From: Sphingomonas sanguinis
GTDB taxonomy: Bacteria > Pseudomonadota > Alphaproteobacteria > Sphingomonadales > Sphingomonadaceae
Assembly (NCBI RefSeq): GCF_019297835.1
Contig: NZ_CP079203.1
Location: 3,538,001 to 3,602,000 of the forward strand
Reading direction: 5' to 3'
DNA length: 64,000 bases
Shown here: positions 50,343 to 59,566 of the stretch, in pieces
How the letters are laid out: each line of letters begins with the position of its first letter
How positions within the stretch are numbered: the first letter of the stretch is position 1
Made by a program: the position numbers and the translations under genes
Notes under the pieces: generated by a model
Database searches by the model: none
Told to the model about the DNA's origin: nothing
The model's input: only the letters and a program-made list of their open reading frames with translations

Positions 50343-53300
50343 GCCGGAACAGCGCGCTCGTCCCGCGGCGGCAGCAGGCCGAGCAGGACCGGCAGGGCCA
50401 GCAGCACCAGCGGATATTGCAGCAGCAGTCCGGCGATGATCGCGATCGCCAGCGGTTGCTGGATTCCTGCGCCCTGACCGAGCGCCAGCGCCAGTGGCAA
50501 GAGCGTCAGGATCGCGGCAAGCGTCGTCATCGTGATCGGGCGCAGGCGATTGCGGCTCGCCTCGCGCGCGGCCTCGCGCGGGGGCAGGCGGTGCGCCAGT
50601 TCCTCATATTCGCTGACATAGAAGATCGCCATTTCGGTGCCGATGCCCAGGATCATCGTCATGCCCATCAGCGCGGTGATGTTGAGATCGACCCCGGTGA
50701 TCCACAGCGCGGTGAACACCGCCGTGGTCGACAGCAGCGAACAGCCGATGATGACCAGCGGCACGCCAAGCCGGCGATAGAGGACTAGCAACAGGATGAA
50801 CTCGGCGACCAAAGCGGCGAGAAACACCTTGAGAAGCCCGGCAAAGGCTATCTGCTGCTGCTGGTACAGCCCGCCCAGCTCGTAGCGGACGCCGGGGGCC
50901 AGCACGCCGGGCCGGGCCAGCGCATGGGTGATATCGGCGATGGTCGCGCCGAGCCCGCGGCTCTGGATACGCCCGGTCACCGCGACCATCGGTTCCAGAT
51001 TTTCGCGTGCGATCTGCGGCTGGCCGGTGACGACGCGCAGATCTGCGACACGCGACAGCGGGAAGACATGGCCGTCGCCGCTGCGGATCGGCAGGCGTGC
51101 CAGCTCGTCGCGGGTGATCGTCATGGCATCGGGCAGGCGGATGCGCACGTCCATCGCCTTGGTCGGCAGCGCCAACGACGTGGCGACCGTGCCGGTCAAT
51201 GCGGCATCGACCGCCGTCTGGACATCGGCGGGGGTGACGCCCTCGAACCCCGCACGGATCGGATCGATATGCAGGTCGATCGCATCGCCCGCCAGTTGCA
51301 CACCGTCCTTCACCTCGACGACGCCCGAGACCTTCTGGATCAGCGCGGCGACCTTCTGCGCCTGGTCGGTCAATATGCCGGGATCGGCGGAGAACAGTTT
51401 GATCTCGATCGGCTGCGGCACCGCCGTCAGGTCGCCGATTAGGTCCTCCATCAATTGCGCGACCTCGACCTGCACGCCGGGCACCTTCGCGGCGACCTGA
51501 TCGGCGATTGCGGCGGCGACATCCTCGGTCGGTCGGGCGTGATCGGCCTTCAGCCGGACGAAATAGTCGCCATGATAGCTCTGCCCCAGGTCACCGCCGA
51601 GCCCGGTGCCGAGGCGGCGCGAGAAGGTCAGTACGTCCGGGTCGGCGCGGAGCAGCGCATCGACCTGCGCCATGCGCCGCTCGGTCTCGATCAGCGAGGT
51701 GCCGGGCGGCGTGTAATAGTCCATTACGAACCCGCCCTCGTCGACCTTGGGCATGAAGCCGGTCGGCACATGGGTATAGCCGACATAACCGATCGCCAGC
51801 AGCGGCACCGCGATGACCGCCAGCCACCAGGGCCGGGCGACCAGCCGGTCCAGCGACCGATCGTGCCAGCGCCCCAGACGCCCCTGACCCGCCGCTTGCG
51901 GGTCGTGCAGCGTCTCGAAGTTGACCAGCCGCCGGGTCAGCACCGGCACCACGAACGCCGTCATCGCCCAGGAGATGGCGAGCGCCGCCGCCATGGTGAT
52001 CGACAGCGCCTTCGAAAATGCGCCCGTCACCCCGCTGAGGAAAGAAAGCGGCAGGAAGACGATCAGCGTCGCCAGGCTCGATCCGGTCAGCGGCGTCAGG
52101 AATTCGCGCGCGGCGGGCAGGACGGCCTCGCGGCCGGTCGGGGTACCGTCGCTGGGCGGCGCGGCGGCGCGGCGGACGATATGTTCGACCATGACGATGA
52201 CGTCGTCGATCAGCAGGCCGACGGCGGCGGCGATGCCGCCCAGAGTCATGATGTTGAAGCTCATGCCCAGCACGGTCAGCACCAGCACGGTCGCCGCCAG
52301 CGTCGCAGGCACCACGATCGCGGCGACCAGTGTGATCCGCCAGTTGCGCAAGAACAGCAGCAGCACCAGCGCGGCGAGGACGAGGCCGATCAGCACGGCA
52401 TCGCGCACGCTGGCGACTGATTGCGTCACCAGTTCACTCTGGTCGTACCAGCTGACCAGCCGTGTACCGGGCGGCAGGCGGGTCGCGCCCAGTTTCGCCT
52501 GGACCTGTTGCGCGATGCGCACGGCGTTGCCGTCCGGCTGTTCGTAGATATTGAGCAGCACGGCTGGGCGCCCGTCCTCGCTGACGTGCAGCCATTGCGG
52601 CACCACGCCCTGCTGCACGGTGGCGACATCGCGGACATGCACCACGCCCGCCGCATCGGTGCGGATGACGACATCGCCGACCGCTGCGATCCCGGGCAGG
52701 CTGCGGTCGGCGATGACCAGCGACAGGCGACCGCGATCCTGCACCCGCCCGACAGCGCTCAGCACGTTGCCGTTGCTGATCGCAGTCGCCACGTCGCTCA
52801 TCGCCAGGCCGTGGCTGGCGAGCCGGGCGGGATCGGCCAGCACCTCGACCTCGGCGGTGTCGCCGCCCTGCACCTCGACGCGGGCCAGGCCCTGGATACC
52901 GCTGAGCAGCGGCACGAGCTGATAGCGGGCGAAGTCCTGAAGCTGGACCGGCGAACTGGCGCGCGATTCGAGCGCATAGGAGATGATCGGAAAGACCGTC
53001 GGGTCCATCCGCCGGACATTATAGGTCGTGCCGGGCGGCAGGGTGCCGAGCGCGCGCGACATCGCCGCCTCGACCAGTAGGGTGCTGGCGACCATGTCGC
53101 GGCCCCAGCCGAAGTCGATCGAGATCTGCGCCGAGCCGCGTGTCGTCTCCGACCGGACATTGCGCACGCCCTGGACGGCGCGCAGGGCCTGTTCGACCGG
53201 CTTGGTGACGATCAGCGCGGTCTGGTCGGCAGGCCGCGATCCGGCGTCGATGTCGACGACCACGCGTGGAAAGGAGACTTGCGGAAACAGCCCGATCGGC

Positions 53301-53395
53301 AGCGACAGCGCGGCGACCGCGCCCGCCAGCGAAAGCGCCAGCGCGACGACCATGATCGCCAGCGACTGGCGCTGCAGGAACGCCGGATAGCTCAT
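50339..53395 (-). CDS. RND efflux pump inner-membrane subunit
   Basis: 1018 residues of the AcrB/MdtB/CusA superfamily with 12 membrane segments and two large periplasmic loops. The proton-relay region in TM4 reads GLLIDDVIVMVEH, the paired-Asp form of HAE1 drug pumps rather than the CzcA metal form. The DPTVFPIISYAL and second-half ILGIGTEMAIFY segments are typical of the family. It works with the adaptor at 53392-54432 and the TolC-like protein at 54429-55748 as a tripartite pump across both membranes. All four genes overlap by four bases, so they are co-translated. The substrate is unknown. Confidence 0.9.
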   Translation of the reverse strand: MSYPAFLQRQSLAIMVVALALSLAGAVAALSLPIGLFPQVSFPRVVVDIDAGSRPADQTALIVTKPVEQALRAVQGVRNVRSETTRGSAQISIDFGWGRDMVASTLLVEAAMSRALGTLPPGTTYNVRRMDPTVFPIISYALESRASSPVQLQDFARYQLVPLLSGIQGLARVEVQGGDTAEVEVLADPARLASHGLAMSDVATAISNGNVLSAVGRVQDRGRLSLVIADRSLPGIAAVGDVVIRTDAAGVVHVRDVATVQQGVVPQWLHVSEDGRPAVLLNIYEQPDGNAVRIAQQVQAKLGATRLPPGTRLVSWYDQSELVTQSVASVRDAVLIGLVLAALVLLLFLRNWRITLVAAIVVPATLAATVLVLTVLGMSFNIMTLGGIAAAVGLLIDDVIVMVEHIVRRAAAPPSDGTPTGREAVLPAAREFLTPLTGSSLATLIVFLPLSFLSGVTGAFSKALSITMAAALAISWAMTAFVVPVLTRRLVNFETLHDPQAAGQGRLGRWHDRSLDRLVARPWWLAVIAVPLLAIGYVGYTHVPTGFMPKVDEGGFVMDYYTPPGTSLIETERRMAQVDALLRADPDVLTFSRRLGTGLGGDLGQSYHGDYFVRLKADHARPTEDVAAAIADQVAAKVPGVQVEVAQLMEDLIGDLTAVPQPIEIKLFSADPGILTDQAQKVAALIQKVSGVVEVKDGVQLAGDAIDLHIDPIRAGFEGVTPADVQTAVDAALTGTVATSLALPTKAMDVRIRLPDAMTITRDELARLPIRSGDGHVFPLSRVADLRVVTGQPQIARENLEPMVAVTGRIQSRGLGATIADITHALARPGVLAPGVRYELGGLYQQQQIAFAGLLKVFLAALVAEFILLLVLYRRLGVPLVIIGCSLLSTTAVFTALWITGVDLNITALMGMTMILGIGTEMAIFYVSEYEELAHRLPPREAAREASRNRLRPITMTTLAAILTLLPLALALGQGAGIQQPLAIAIIAGLLLQYPLVLLALPVLLGLLPPRDERAVPA

Positions 53396-54432
53396 CGCGC
53401 CCGCTCGACCCGGACGCTATCGCCGTCCGCCACCTGATACGCACCATCGACGATCACGGGCGCATGGGGATCGAGCGCGCCGGTGACGAGATCGTCGGGC
53501 GTGCCGCCGACCGTGACGGTGACTGGCACCGCCTTTGCCTTGCCGTTCGCGATCTGGAACAGCTGTGCACTGCCGTCGCTGGCCATGACGACGGCGCGGT
53601 GGGGGACCTGCCAGCCATCGGCGCTGCCGGTGGCGATGGCGACCTTCATAGCCTCGCCGGACAGGATAGCGCCCGCCGGATAGGTGATGTCGACATCGAT
53701 CTGGCGGGTGCGGGGGTTCAGCACCGCGTCGATCCGCTGGACACGGCCCGCGACCGACGCGCCGCCGTCGAGGCGGGAGAGGGTGACGGGCGCGCCCGTT
53801 CGAAGGTCGGCGCGGCGGGCGGGATCGACGCCGACGGTAACGATCAGACCGCCCGCACGCGCGATCGTCGCCAGCGCCTGGCCCGGCTGGGTCCGATCGC
53901 CGAGCGCCACGGGCAGCGTCGCGACGACCCCGGCAAAGGGCGCGCGCAGCACGGTGACCGTCGCGCCAGCCCCGTCCTTGCGCAGCGCCGCCAAAGCGGC
54001 GCGGGCGTCGAAGACCGCCTTGTCCGCCTGGACGAGCTGGTCGCGGGTGGCGAGTTGCTGGGCCAGAAGCTGGGCGGTGGTGGCGCGTTGCGATTCCGCC
54101 GCCTTCACCGCATCCAGCGCCTGCTGGTAGCTGCTGCGCGCCGCCGGGGCGAGCGTGAAGACGAGGATCGGCTCGCCCGCACGGACCCTGGCACCCGCGA
54201 CGGCGGGAACCTGCGTGATCTGGCCCGGTTGCGGCATGCTGAGCGTGGCGACGGCATTGCTGGCCGGGGTCGCCTCGCCGTAAGCTTGGATGGCCCGCGT
54301 GGCCGAGCCGTGACGCGCGGGTACGGTGGTGACGAGCGTCGTCGGGGACGCGGTCGCTTCGGTATCGGACGCTTGTGACCCGCAGGCCGACAGGCCCAGC
54401 ACCACGAGCGATAGCAAACCGTTCTTCATCAT
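53392..54432 (-). CDS. RND periplasmic adaptor (HlyD/AcrA family) lipoprotein
   Basis: 346 residues. The lipoprotein signal peptide MMKNGLLSLVVLGLSAC has the lipobox LSAC. An alpha-hairpin follows (about 95-150, with QALDAVKAAESQRATTAQLLAQQ), flanked by lipoyl half-motifs (TQVPAVAGARVRAGEPILVF and TVLRAPFAGVVATLPVALGDRTQPGQ), then beta-barrel and membrane-proximal domains. It bridges the RND pump and the outer-membrane channel. The start overlaps the TolC-like stop (ATGA). Confidence 0.9.
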   Translation of the reverse strand: MMKNGLLSLVVLGLSACGSQASDTEATASPTTLVTTVPARHGSATRAIQAYGEATPASNAVATLSMPQPGQITQVPAVAGARVRAGEPILVFTLAPAARSSYQQALDAVKAAESQRATTAQLLAQQLATRDQLVQADKAVFDARAALAALRKDGAGATVTVLRAPFAGVVATLPVALGDRTQPGQALATIARAGGLIVTVGVDPARRADLRTGAPVTLSRLDGGASVAGRVQRIDAVLNPRTRQIDVDITYPAGAILSGEAMKVAIATGSADGWQVPHRAVVMASDGSAQLFQIANGKAKAVPVTVTVGGTPDDLVTGALDPHAPVIVDGAYQVADGDSVRVERAR

Positions 54433-55748
54433 TGCGCGGCGCCTCGCGTGCCAGGATCGGCGAACCCCAGCGTCTCTACGCCGGGCAGGCCGAGCCCCAA
54501 CAGGGTCGACACCGCCACCTGACGGTCCAGCAATGCAAGCCGAAGGGTCGCCACTTCCTGTTCCTTGGTAAAGCGATTGGTGATGAGGTCGACATAGGCG
54601 CGCTCGTCCAGCGCGGCGGCGCCGAAGGCCGCGGCTGCGCGAGAGGCGGCGAGGCGCGCGGCGGGCAGGTCGCGTTCGACCAGGTTCAGCTGGCGTTGCA
54701 ACTGGGCCATCTCGCCAAGCAGCGCGCCGACCTCGCCGGTCGCATTGGTCAGGCGGGCGGCATATTCGGCCTGAAGCTGCGCCCGAGTGGCGCGGGCAAT
54801 CGCTATGTTACCCTGGTTGCGATCGAACAACGGCAGTCCGACCTGCGCATTGGGACCGACGTTGATGACCTTGGAACTGTCGCTGGATCCGGTGGCGCCG
54901 AGGATCAGGTCGGGGAATTGCGACAGGATCGCCGCGCGCAGCCCTTCGTCCTGCGCCGCATAGCCGAAGCGGAGCGCGAGCAGGTCGGGGCGCCGGTCAG
55001 CCAGCGTCGTCACGCCCGCCCGCGCCGCGGCGAGGTCGAAGGGCGGGAGGTCGACCGCAGTCCGGAGCGAGAGCGGCGCGTCGGGTGCAAGCCCGAGCAG
55101 CGCGTTGAGCTTGTGCCGGTCCTGCAATTGCGTCTGGTCGAGCGTCTGGAGCGTGGTGCGTGCCTGCTGGAAGCCGACCGCGCTCGGTGCGGCGGTCACC
55201 AGCGTGGCATTGCCCGCCGCCAGTGCAGCCTGCGTCACCCGCTGGCGGTGGCCGAGGATGCGCACGGCCTCGTCGATTAGCGGCCGTGTCTGTTCGCGCG
55301 CGATGATGTCGACGGCCAGCTGGCGCGCCTCGCCCGCGACCTGCCATTCCTGCCATAGCAGGTCGGCGCGCACCTGACCGACACTGTCGCGTGCGGCGCG
55401 GCGCTTGCGCTTATAGACGAGCAGCGCTTTGACGTCCTGCGCCAGCCCCAGATTCCATGCTGGGACCGTCCCGGCACCGGCGACCAGCGGCAGGAATGCC
55501 CCGGTCAGCGATGGATTGGGCAGCACGCCCGCCTCGACAAGCTGGGCCTGCGCAACGCCCGCTTTCGTCCGGGCGGCGATCAGGTCGGGATCTCGCGCCA
55601 CGGCGAGCGCGACGACATCGGCGACGCCGAGCGGCCGGGCGGGAAGTCCGGCAGTCGCGGGCAGGCTGGCGGAAAGCAGGGGAGCCTCGGCCAACGGCGC
55701 GGGGCTATAATGGGCGCAGGCCGTCAGGATCACGGCCAGCAGCGGCAT
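54429..55748 (-). CDS. TolC-family outer membrane channel lipoprotein
   Basis: About 439 residues from MPLLAVILTACAHYSPAPL (55748), whose LTAC lipobox decides the start; a GTG at 55769 is possible and the much longer ORF is not credible. The two OEP repeats are visible as long coiled segments (LGVADVVALAVARDPDLIAARTK and the GQVRADLLWQEWQVAGEARQLAV helix), each followed by DLPPFDL-type and GLPLFDRNQG linkers. It is the outer duct of the RND pump encoded next. It is divergent from the beta-propeller gene, so the 175-base gap is a two-way promoter, a natural target for the response regulator at 56961. Confidence 0.85.
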   Translation of the reverse strand: MPLLAVILTACAHYSPAPLAEAPLLSASLPATAGLPARPLGVADVVALAVARDPDLIAARTKAGVAQAQLVEAGVLPNPSLTGAFLPLVAGAGTVPAWNLGLAQDVKALLVYKRKRRAARDSVGQVRADLLWQEWQVAGEARQLAVDIIAREQTRPLIDEAVRILGHRQRVTQAALAAGNATLVTAAPSAVGFQQARTTLQTLDQTQLQDRHKLNALLGLAPDAPLSLRTAVDLPPFDLAAARAGVTTLADRRPDLLALRFGYAAQDEGLRAAILSQFPDLILGATGSSDSSKVINVGPNAQVGLPLFDRNQGNIAIARATRAQLQAEYAARLTNATGEVGALLGEMAQLQRQLNLVERDLPAARLAASRAAAAFGAAALDERAYVDLITNRFTKEQEVATLRLALLDRQVAVSTLLGLGLPGVETLGFADPGTRGAAQ

Positions 55749-55922
55749 TGTCCGGGATGGCGCACCCACGATCGTTTTGTCCCATTCACTCACGCCGGGT
55801 CGGCGCGGATGTGCCTTAGCCGCCGGATGTCGCGACCCGACATTGTGTCTTCCCAATGTTGCGCGAACGGGGTGGCGCGGCGGGCCGGGGTTCGCGCAAG
55901 GGAGCGGCGAAGGAGACCATCC

Positions 55923-56939
55923 ATGTCCTTGCCGCCCATCTCCCCGTCGCTTCGCGCCGCCATCCTGGCTGTTGCCATAAGCGGACTTCCCGTCACCGCC
56001 GCTACCATTGCGGGTGATGATCCCCGGTCGATTGCCGTGCCCGGCGATGGCGGATGGGATTATGCCCGCGTGGATGAGAAGGCGGACCGTCTGTACGTCG
56101 CTCATGGCGATACGGTCGCGGTGGTCGATCTAGCCAGCGGGCGTGCCCTGGCGCCGCTTGGGCCGGTCGCGCACGCTCATGCTGTCGTGCCGCTCCCGAA
56201 CGGTGAACTCGCCGTGACGAGCGGCGATGACGACAGCGTCCGCTTCTTCGAGCCCGGTGCCGGGCAACAGGTCGCAAGCGTCGGTGTCGGGCGAAAACCC
56301 GATGCCGCGATCGTCGATCCCGCCAATGGGCATCTGCTGACCATGGACGCCAAGAGCGGCGTGATTTCCGACATCGACGCCGATACACACCGGGTCGTGC
56401 GGACGATCAAGGTGGCGGCAGGGCTTGAATATCCGGCCGTCGTCGGGCGGACCTTGTTCATCAACAACGAGGACCGAAACGAAATGGACGTGGTCGATCT
56501 GGCCCGCGGAGTTGCTGAAGCACCGATCGCGCTGCCCGGTTGCGAGGAGCCGAGTGGCCTGGGGCTGGACACGCCGCATCACCGGCTGATCGCTGCCTGC
56601 GCCAACGGGGTTGCAGCGGTCGTCGACGTGCCCTCGCGCCGCCTGGTCCAGCGCGTGGCCGTGGGGCGCGGGCCTGACGCGGTCATCATTGATGCCCGGC
56701 GGTCGCTAGCCTTGCTTCCGGCGGGCAAGGACGGGGTGCTCGACGTGTTGTCGACTGCGGGGCCCTCGGTCACGCATAAGCGCGCGATCCAGACGGAGGT
56801 GGGAGCCCGGACCGGTGCGCTGGATGCGCGGACCGGCATGGTCTGGCTTCCCGTCGCACGCACCTTGCCTGTGGTCGGCGGCGCCAAGCTGCGCCCCGTA
56901 CCCGGCACCTTCCATGTCCTGGGCGTTGACCCGGCCTGA
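55923..56939 (+). CDS. Periplasmic YncE-like beta-propeller protein
   Basis: 338 residues from the ATG at 55923 (AAGGAGA seven bases upstream). The signal peptide MSLPPISPSLRAAILAVAISGLPVTA is followed by about seven WD/YVTN-like repeats (DRLYVAHGDTVAVVDL, GELAVTSGDDDSVRFFEPG, GHLLTMDAKSGVISDIDADTHRV, RLIAACANGVAAVVDVPSRRLV). Such proteins often bind ligands or DNA in the periplasm or act as lactonase-like or metal-linked accessory proteins. It is divergent from the efflux operon and first in an operon with the two-component system. I infer that it senses or handles the pump's substrate, but there is no direct proof. Confidence 0.8.
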   Translation: MSLPPISPSLRAAILAVAISGLPVTAATIAGDDPRSIAVPGDGGWDYARVDEKADRLYVAHGDTVAVVDLASGRALAPLGPVAHAHAVVPLPNGELAVTSGDDDSVRFFEPGAGQQVASVGVGRKPDAAIVDPANGHLLTMDAKSGVISDIDADTHRVVRTIKVAAGLEYPAVVGRTLFINNEDRNEMDVVDLARGVAEAPIALPGCEEPSGLGLDTPHHRLIAACANGVAAVVDVPSRRLVQRVAVGRGPDAVIIDARRSLALLPAGKDGVLDVLSTAGPSVTHKRAIQTEVGARTGALDARTGMVWLPVARTLPVVGGAKLRPVPGTFHVLGVDPA

Positions 56940-56960
56940 TCCGTCGCGGAAACCCGGCGG

Positions 56961-57638
56961 ATGCGAATCCTGCTCGCCGAAGACGATGTCGATACCGCCG
57001 CGCAGGTCGTGCGCGGCCTGAACGCGCTCGGCCATGTGGTGGAGCGTTTCGATGACGGGGGTGCGGCGCGCGACGCGGGATTGGTCGAAGCCTTCGATCT
57101 GGCGATCCTGGACCGGTTGCTTCCTAGCGTCGACGGCGTGGAGATCGTGCGCCATTGGCGGGCGGCGGGCAACCGCGTGCCGGTCATCCTGCTGACCGCG
57201 CTGGGCAGCATCGCCGACCGCGTGACGGGACTGGACGCCGGGGCGGATGATTATCTGGTCAAGCCCTTCGCACTGCCTGAGTTGTCGGCGCGGGTCAGCG
57301 CGCTGCTCCGCCGCCCGCCGATCGCGGAGGTGCCGACGCGGCTTCAGGTCGGCGATGTAGTGCTCGACGCGATGCGGCGCGAGGTCCGGCGCGGGACCCG
57401 CGCGATCCGCCTTCAACCGCGCGAGTTTCGCATCTTGGAGGAACTGATGCGGCATGCCGGACGGGTCGTGACCCGCAAAATGCTGCTGGAAGAGGTGTGG
57501 GGGTTCCATTTCGACCCGCAGACCAACATCGTTGAAAGCCATCTCAGCCGAATGCGGTCCAAGCTGAACGAGGGGTTCGACCATGACCCGATCGAGACGC
57601 TGCGTGGCGAGGGGTATCGGATGCGCAGCGATGCCTGA
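56961..57638 (+). CDS. OmpR-family response regulator
   Basis: 225 residues. The receiver holds LLAEDDV, phosphoacceptor Asp51 (LAILDRLLPSVDG), TALGS and Lys101 (YLVKPFALPEL). The C-terminal winged helix reads RLQVGDVVLDAMRREV, RLQPREFRILEELMRHAGRVVTRKMLLEEVWG and TNIVESHLSRMRSKL. Resembles the PmrA/QseB/CopR group. It overlaps the kinase gene by eight bases. The nearest likely targets are the divergent efflux and YncE promoters at about 55749-55922. Confidence 0.93.
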   Translation: MRILLAEDDVDTAAQVVRGLNALGHVVERFDDGGAARDAGLVEAFDLAILDRLLPSVDGVEIVRHWRAAGNRVPVILLTALGSIADRVTGLDAGADDYLVKPFALPELSARVSALLRRPPIAEVPTRLQVGDVVLDAMRREVRRGTRAIRLQPREFRILEELMRHAGRVVTRKMLLEEVWGFHFDPQTNIVESHLSRMRSKLNEGFDHDPIETLRGEGYRMRSDA

Positions 57639-58980
57639 TTGGCGGCGTAGCGCGGCCTATCGGATCGCACTGACCCATTCGGCGGCGTTCGCGCTCGCCA
57701 TCGCCGTATTGGGCGTGCTCGTTTATTTCGCTGCTGATGCCGCGTTCCGTCGGCAGCAGGACACCGCCTTGGCCGAGGCGAGCGCCGATCTGGTCCGGCA
57801 ATATCAGGACGAGGGCGCACACGAACTCGCGGAGGCGGTGGCGCATCGGGGGGGCGAAAATGGCGTCGTCACCTTCGGCTATGCGCTGTTCGACAGGGCC
57901 GGCCGCCGCATCGCGGGCGATTTCGAGCTGGCGTTGCCGCCACCTGGCTATGCCAATGTGCCCTTCCATGATCCGGTCGAGGGTAAGGATAAAGCGCGGG
58001 TCCTGACGACCCGGCTGCCGGACGGCACCCATCTAGTGGTCGGGATCGACTCGCAGGCGGTGGAGCAGCTGGACGGCGTCATCCTCAGCCTGTTCGGCGG
58101 CGCCTTCCTTCTCGTCCTGCTGATCGGCGCGGCGGCCGCGCTGGTGCTGGGCGGCTATCTCCACCGGCGGCTGGAACAGGTCACTGCAACGGCGGAGGCG
58201 ATCATGGCGGGCGATGTCCGCCGCCGCGTGCCGGTATCGCCACGCGACGACGAGTTCGACCGGCTGGCGATCATCCTCAACCGGATGCTGGAGCGGATTG
58301 GCCGCCTGCTCGAAAACCTGCGCCAGGTATCGGCCGACGTCGCGCACGACCTGCGCACGCCGCTCGCCCGGCTGCGCGGCGACCTGGAGCTGGCGCTGAA
58401 AAGCCGCGATGCGGATGCGCAGCGCGCCGCCATCCGCAAGGCGCTGTCGCAGAGCGATTCGCTGCTCGCGCTGTTCGGGGGCATCCTGCGCATCGTCGAG
58501 GTCGATGCCGGCGATATCCGGCAGAGTTTCGTTCGGTTGGAAATCGGGTTACTGGCGGAGGATATCTGCGACAGCTATGCGCCCGCCGTCGCTGACGGCG
58601 GGCGCAGCCTGTCCTGCGATATCCAGGGCGGGCTGACGATCGCCGGCGACCGCGAACTGCTGTCCCAAGCCCTCATCAACCTACTCGACAATGCCCAGGC
58701 GCACACGCCGCAGGGTACGCATATCCGGGTCGTCGTGGTGCCCGAAGGGGCGGCGGCGGTCGCAGTATCGGTGATCGACAACGGCCCCGGCGTCGCCGAG
58801 GGTGATCGCGAACGCATCGTCGAACGCTTCGTCCGGCTCGACCGCACCCGCTCGGCGGCCGGACATGGCCTGGGCCTCAATTTGGTGGAGGCGATCGCGC
58901 GAGCGCATGGCGGCGCCTTGACCATCGGCGATGCGAGGCCGGGGCTGGTGGTGACGCTCCACCTGCCGCGTGCTGCATGA
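57631..58980 (+). CDS. Sensor histidine kinase (partner of the OmpR-type regulator)
   Basis: 449 residues from MPDWRRSAAYRIALTHS (57631); the longer frame starts inside the regulator gene. TM1 at about 15-35, a periplasmic domain, TM2 at about 150-172 (LFGGAFLLVLLIGAAAALVL), HAMP, HisKA with DVAHDLRTPLARLRG, and HATPase with INLLDNAQAHTP, DNGPGVAEGD and GHGLGLNLVEAIARAHGG. All kinase boxes are intact. The stop overlaps the start of a predicted small lipoprotein gene (ATGA). Confidence 0.92.
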   Translation: MPDWRRSAAYRIALTHSAAFALAIAVLGVLVYFAADAAFRRQQDTALAEASADLVRQYQDEGAHELAEAVAHRGGENGVVTFGYALFDRAGRRIAGDFELALPPPGYANVPFHDPVEGKDKARVLTTRLPDGTHLVVGIDSQAVEQLDGVILSLFGGAFLLVLLIGAAAALVLGGYLHRRLEQVTATAEAIMAGDVRRRVPVSPRDDEFDRLAIILNRMLERIGRLLENLRQVSADVAHDLRTPLARLRGDLELALKSRDADAQRAAIRKALSQSDSLLALFGGILRIVEVDAGDIRQSFVRLEIGLLAEDICDSYAPAVADGGRSLSCDIQGGLTIAGDRELLSQALINLLDNAQAHTPQGTHIRVVVVPEGAAAVAVSVIDNGPGVAEGDRERIVERFVRLDRTRSAAGHGLGLNLVEAIARAHGGALTIGDARPGLVVTLHLPRAA

Positions 58981-59135
58981 AGCGGGCAATGCTTCCCGGC
59001 GCGCTCGCGCCGGCGCTCGCGTCCTGCGCGCCCCATCCGGCCGCGCCGTCTGGCGCCTCGGCCGATATGTCGCGCATCCCGGGCCTTGATAAGCCCTTGG
59101 CTCAGCAACGCGAGCGGATGATCATATCCTCATAA
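58977..59135 (+). CDS. Predicted 52-residue lipoprotein
   Basis: Translationally coupled to the histidine kinase (ATGA). The N-terminus MKRAMLPGALAPALASCAPHP has a lipobox-like LASC, and the mature part would be only about 35 residues, ending REQ/RERMIISS-like and polar. No family recognised. It could be a small envelope lipoprotein that talks to the kinase, or the stub of a longer lipoprotein. Its stop codon overlaps the next ORF start (TAATG). Confidence 0.45.
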   Translation: MKRAMLPGALAPALASCAPHPAAPSGASADMSRIPGLDKPLAQQRERMIISS

Positions 59136-59350
59136 TGAATGAACGGCGGGAGTCGGCGAGCTTGCCTTGGGCAGGGAATGACCACAATTGGCAAAAGCTG
59201 CCGTTCGAAGAGCTGTTTTGGAATGTCGGCTTTGTCCCACATCACGCCATATGGGACGACAGCGCATCCTCGAAATCCAAGCGTTTCGGTGCGGCGAATT
59301 TCCAGGAAGCTTTCGAAACCGATTTGGAACGCCGCGATGGGTCGCGATAG
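59135..59350 (+). CDS. Small hypothetical protein, weakly supported
   Basis: 71 residues, starting one base inside the stop of the preceding ORF (TAATG), so possibly co-translated with it. The product (MNERRESASLPWAGNDHNWQ, later PFEELFWNVGFVP) has no signal peptide or known motif. Codon use is less typical of the organism than in neighbouring genes, so it may be spurious or the remains of a longer frame. Called with low confidence because the coupling pattern is the only support. Confidence 0.3.
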   Translation: MNERRESASLPWAGNDHNWQKLPFEELFWNVGFVPHHAIWDDSASSKSKRFGAANFQEAFETDLERRDGSR

Positions 59351-59353
59351 CGC

Positions 59354-59566
59354 TCATCCGGCGGGGTAGTCATCGACGTGGTAGAACATCGGATTGCACA
59401 GCCAATCGTTGATCGCCGAGGCGCGCCAGCCCACGCAGCGGGTGCTGAGCTGGACGTTCTTCGGAAAGGTGCCGTTCGCCATCTTGCGGTAGAGGGTCGA
59501 GCGGCAGAGTCCGGTTTGGTCGAGGACGGCCCTCAGGCGCAGGATGCGTTCGGGGTTGGTGGACAT
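59354..59566 (-). CDS. AlpA-family excisionase/regulator
   Basis: 70 residues from MSTNPERILRLRAVLDQTGL (59566). A MerR-like winged helix (ILRLRAVLDQTGLCRSTLYRKMANGTFPKNVQLSTRCVGW) is the AlpA signature seen in phage P4-type and integrative elements, where it controls integrase or excision. Start chosen because the ORF extended upstream is Arg-rich and unlike the family. It marks the entry into the conjugative section and is convergent with the preceding genes. Confidence 0.85.
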   Translation of the reverse strand: MSTNPERILRLRAVLDQTGLCRSTLYRKMANGTFPKNVQLSTRCVGWRASAINDWLCNPMFYHVDDYPAG

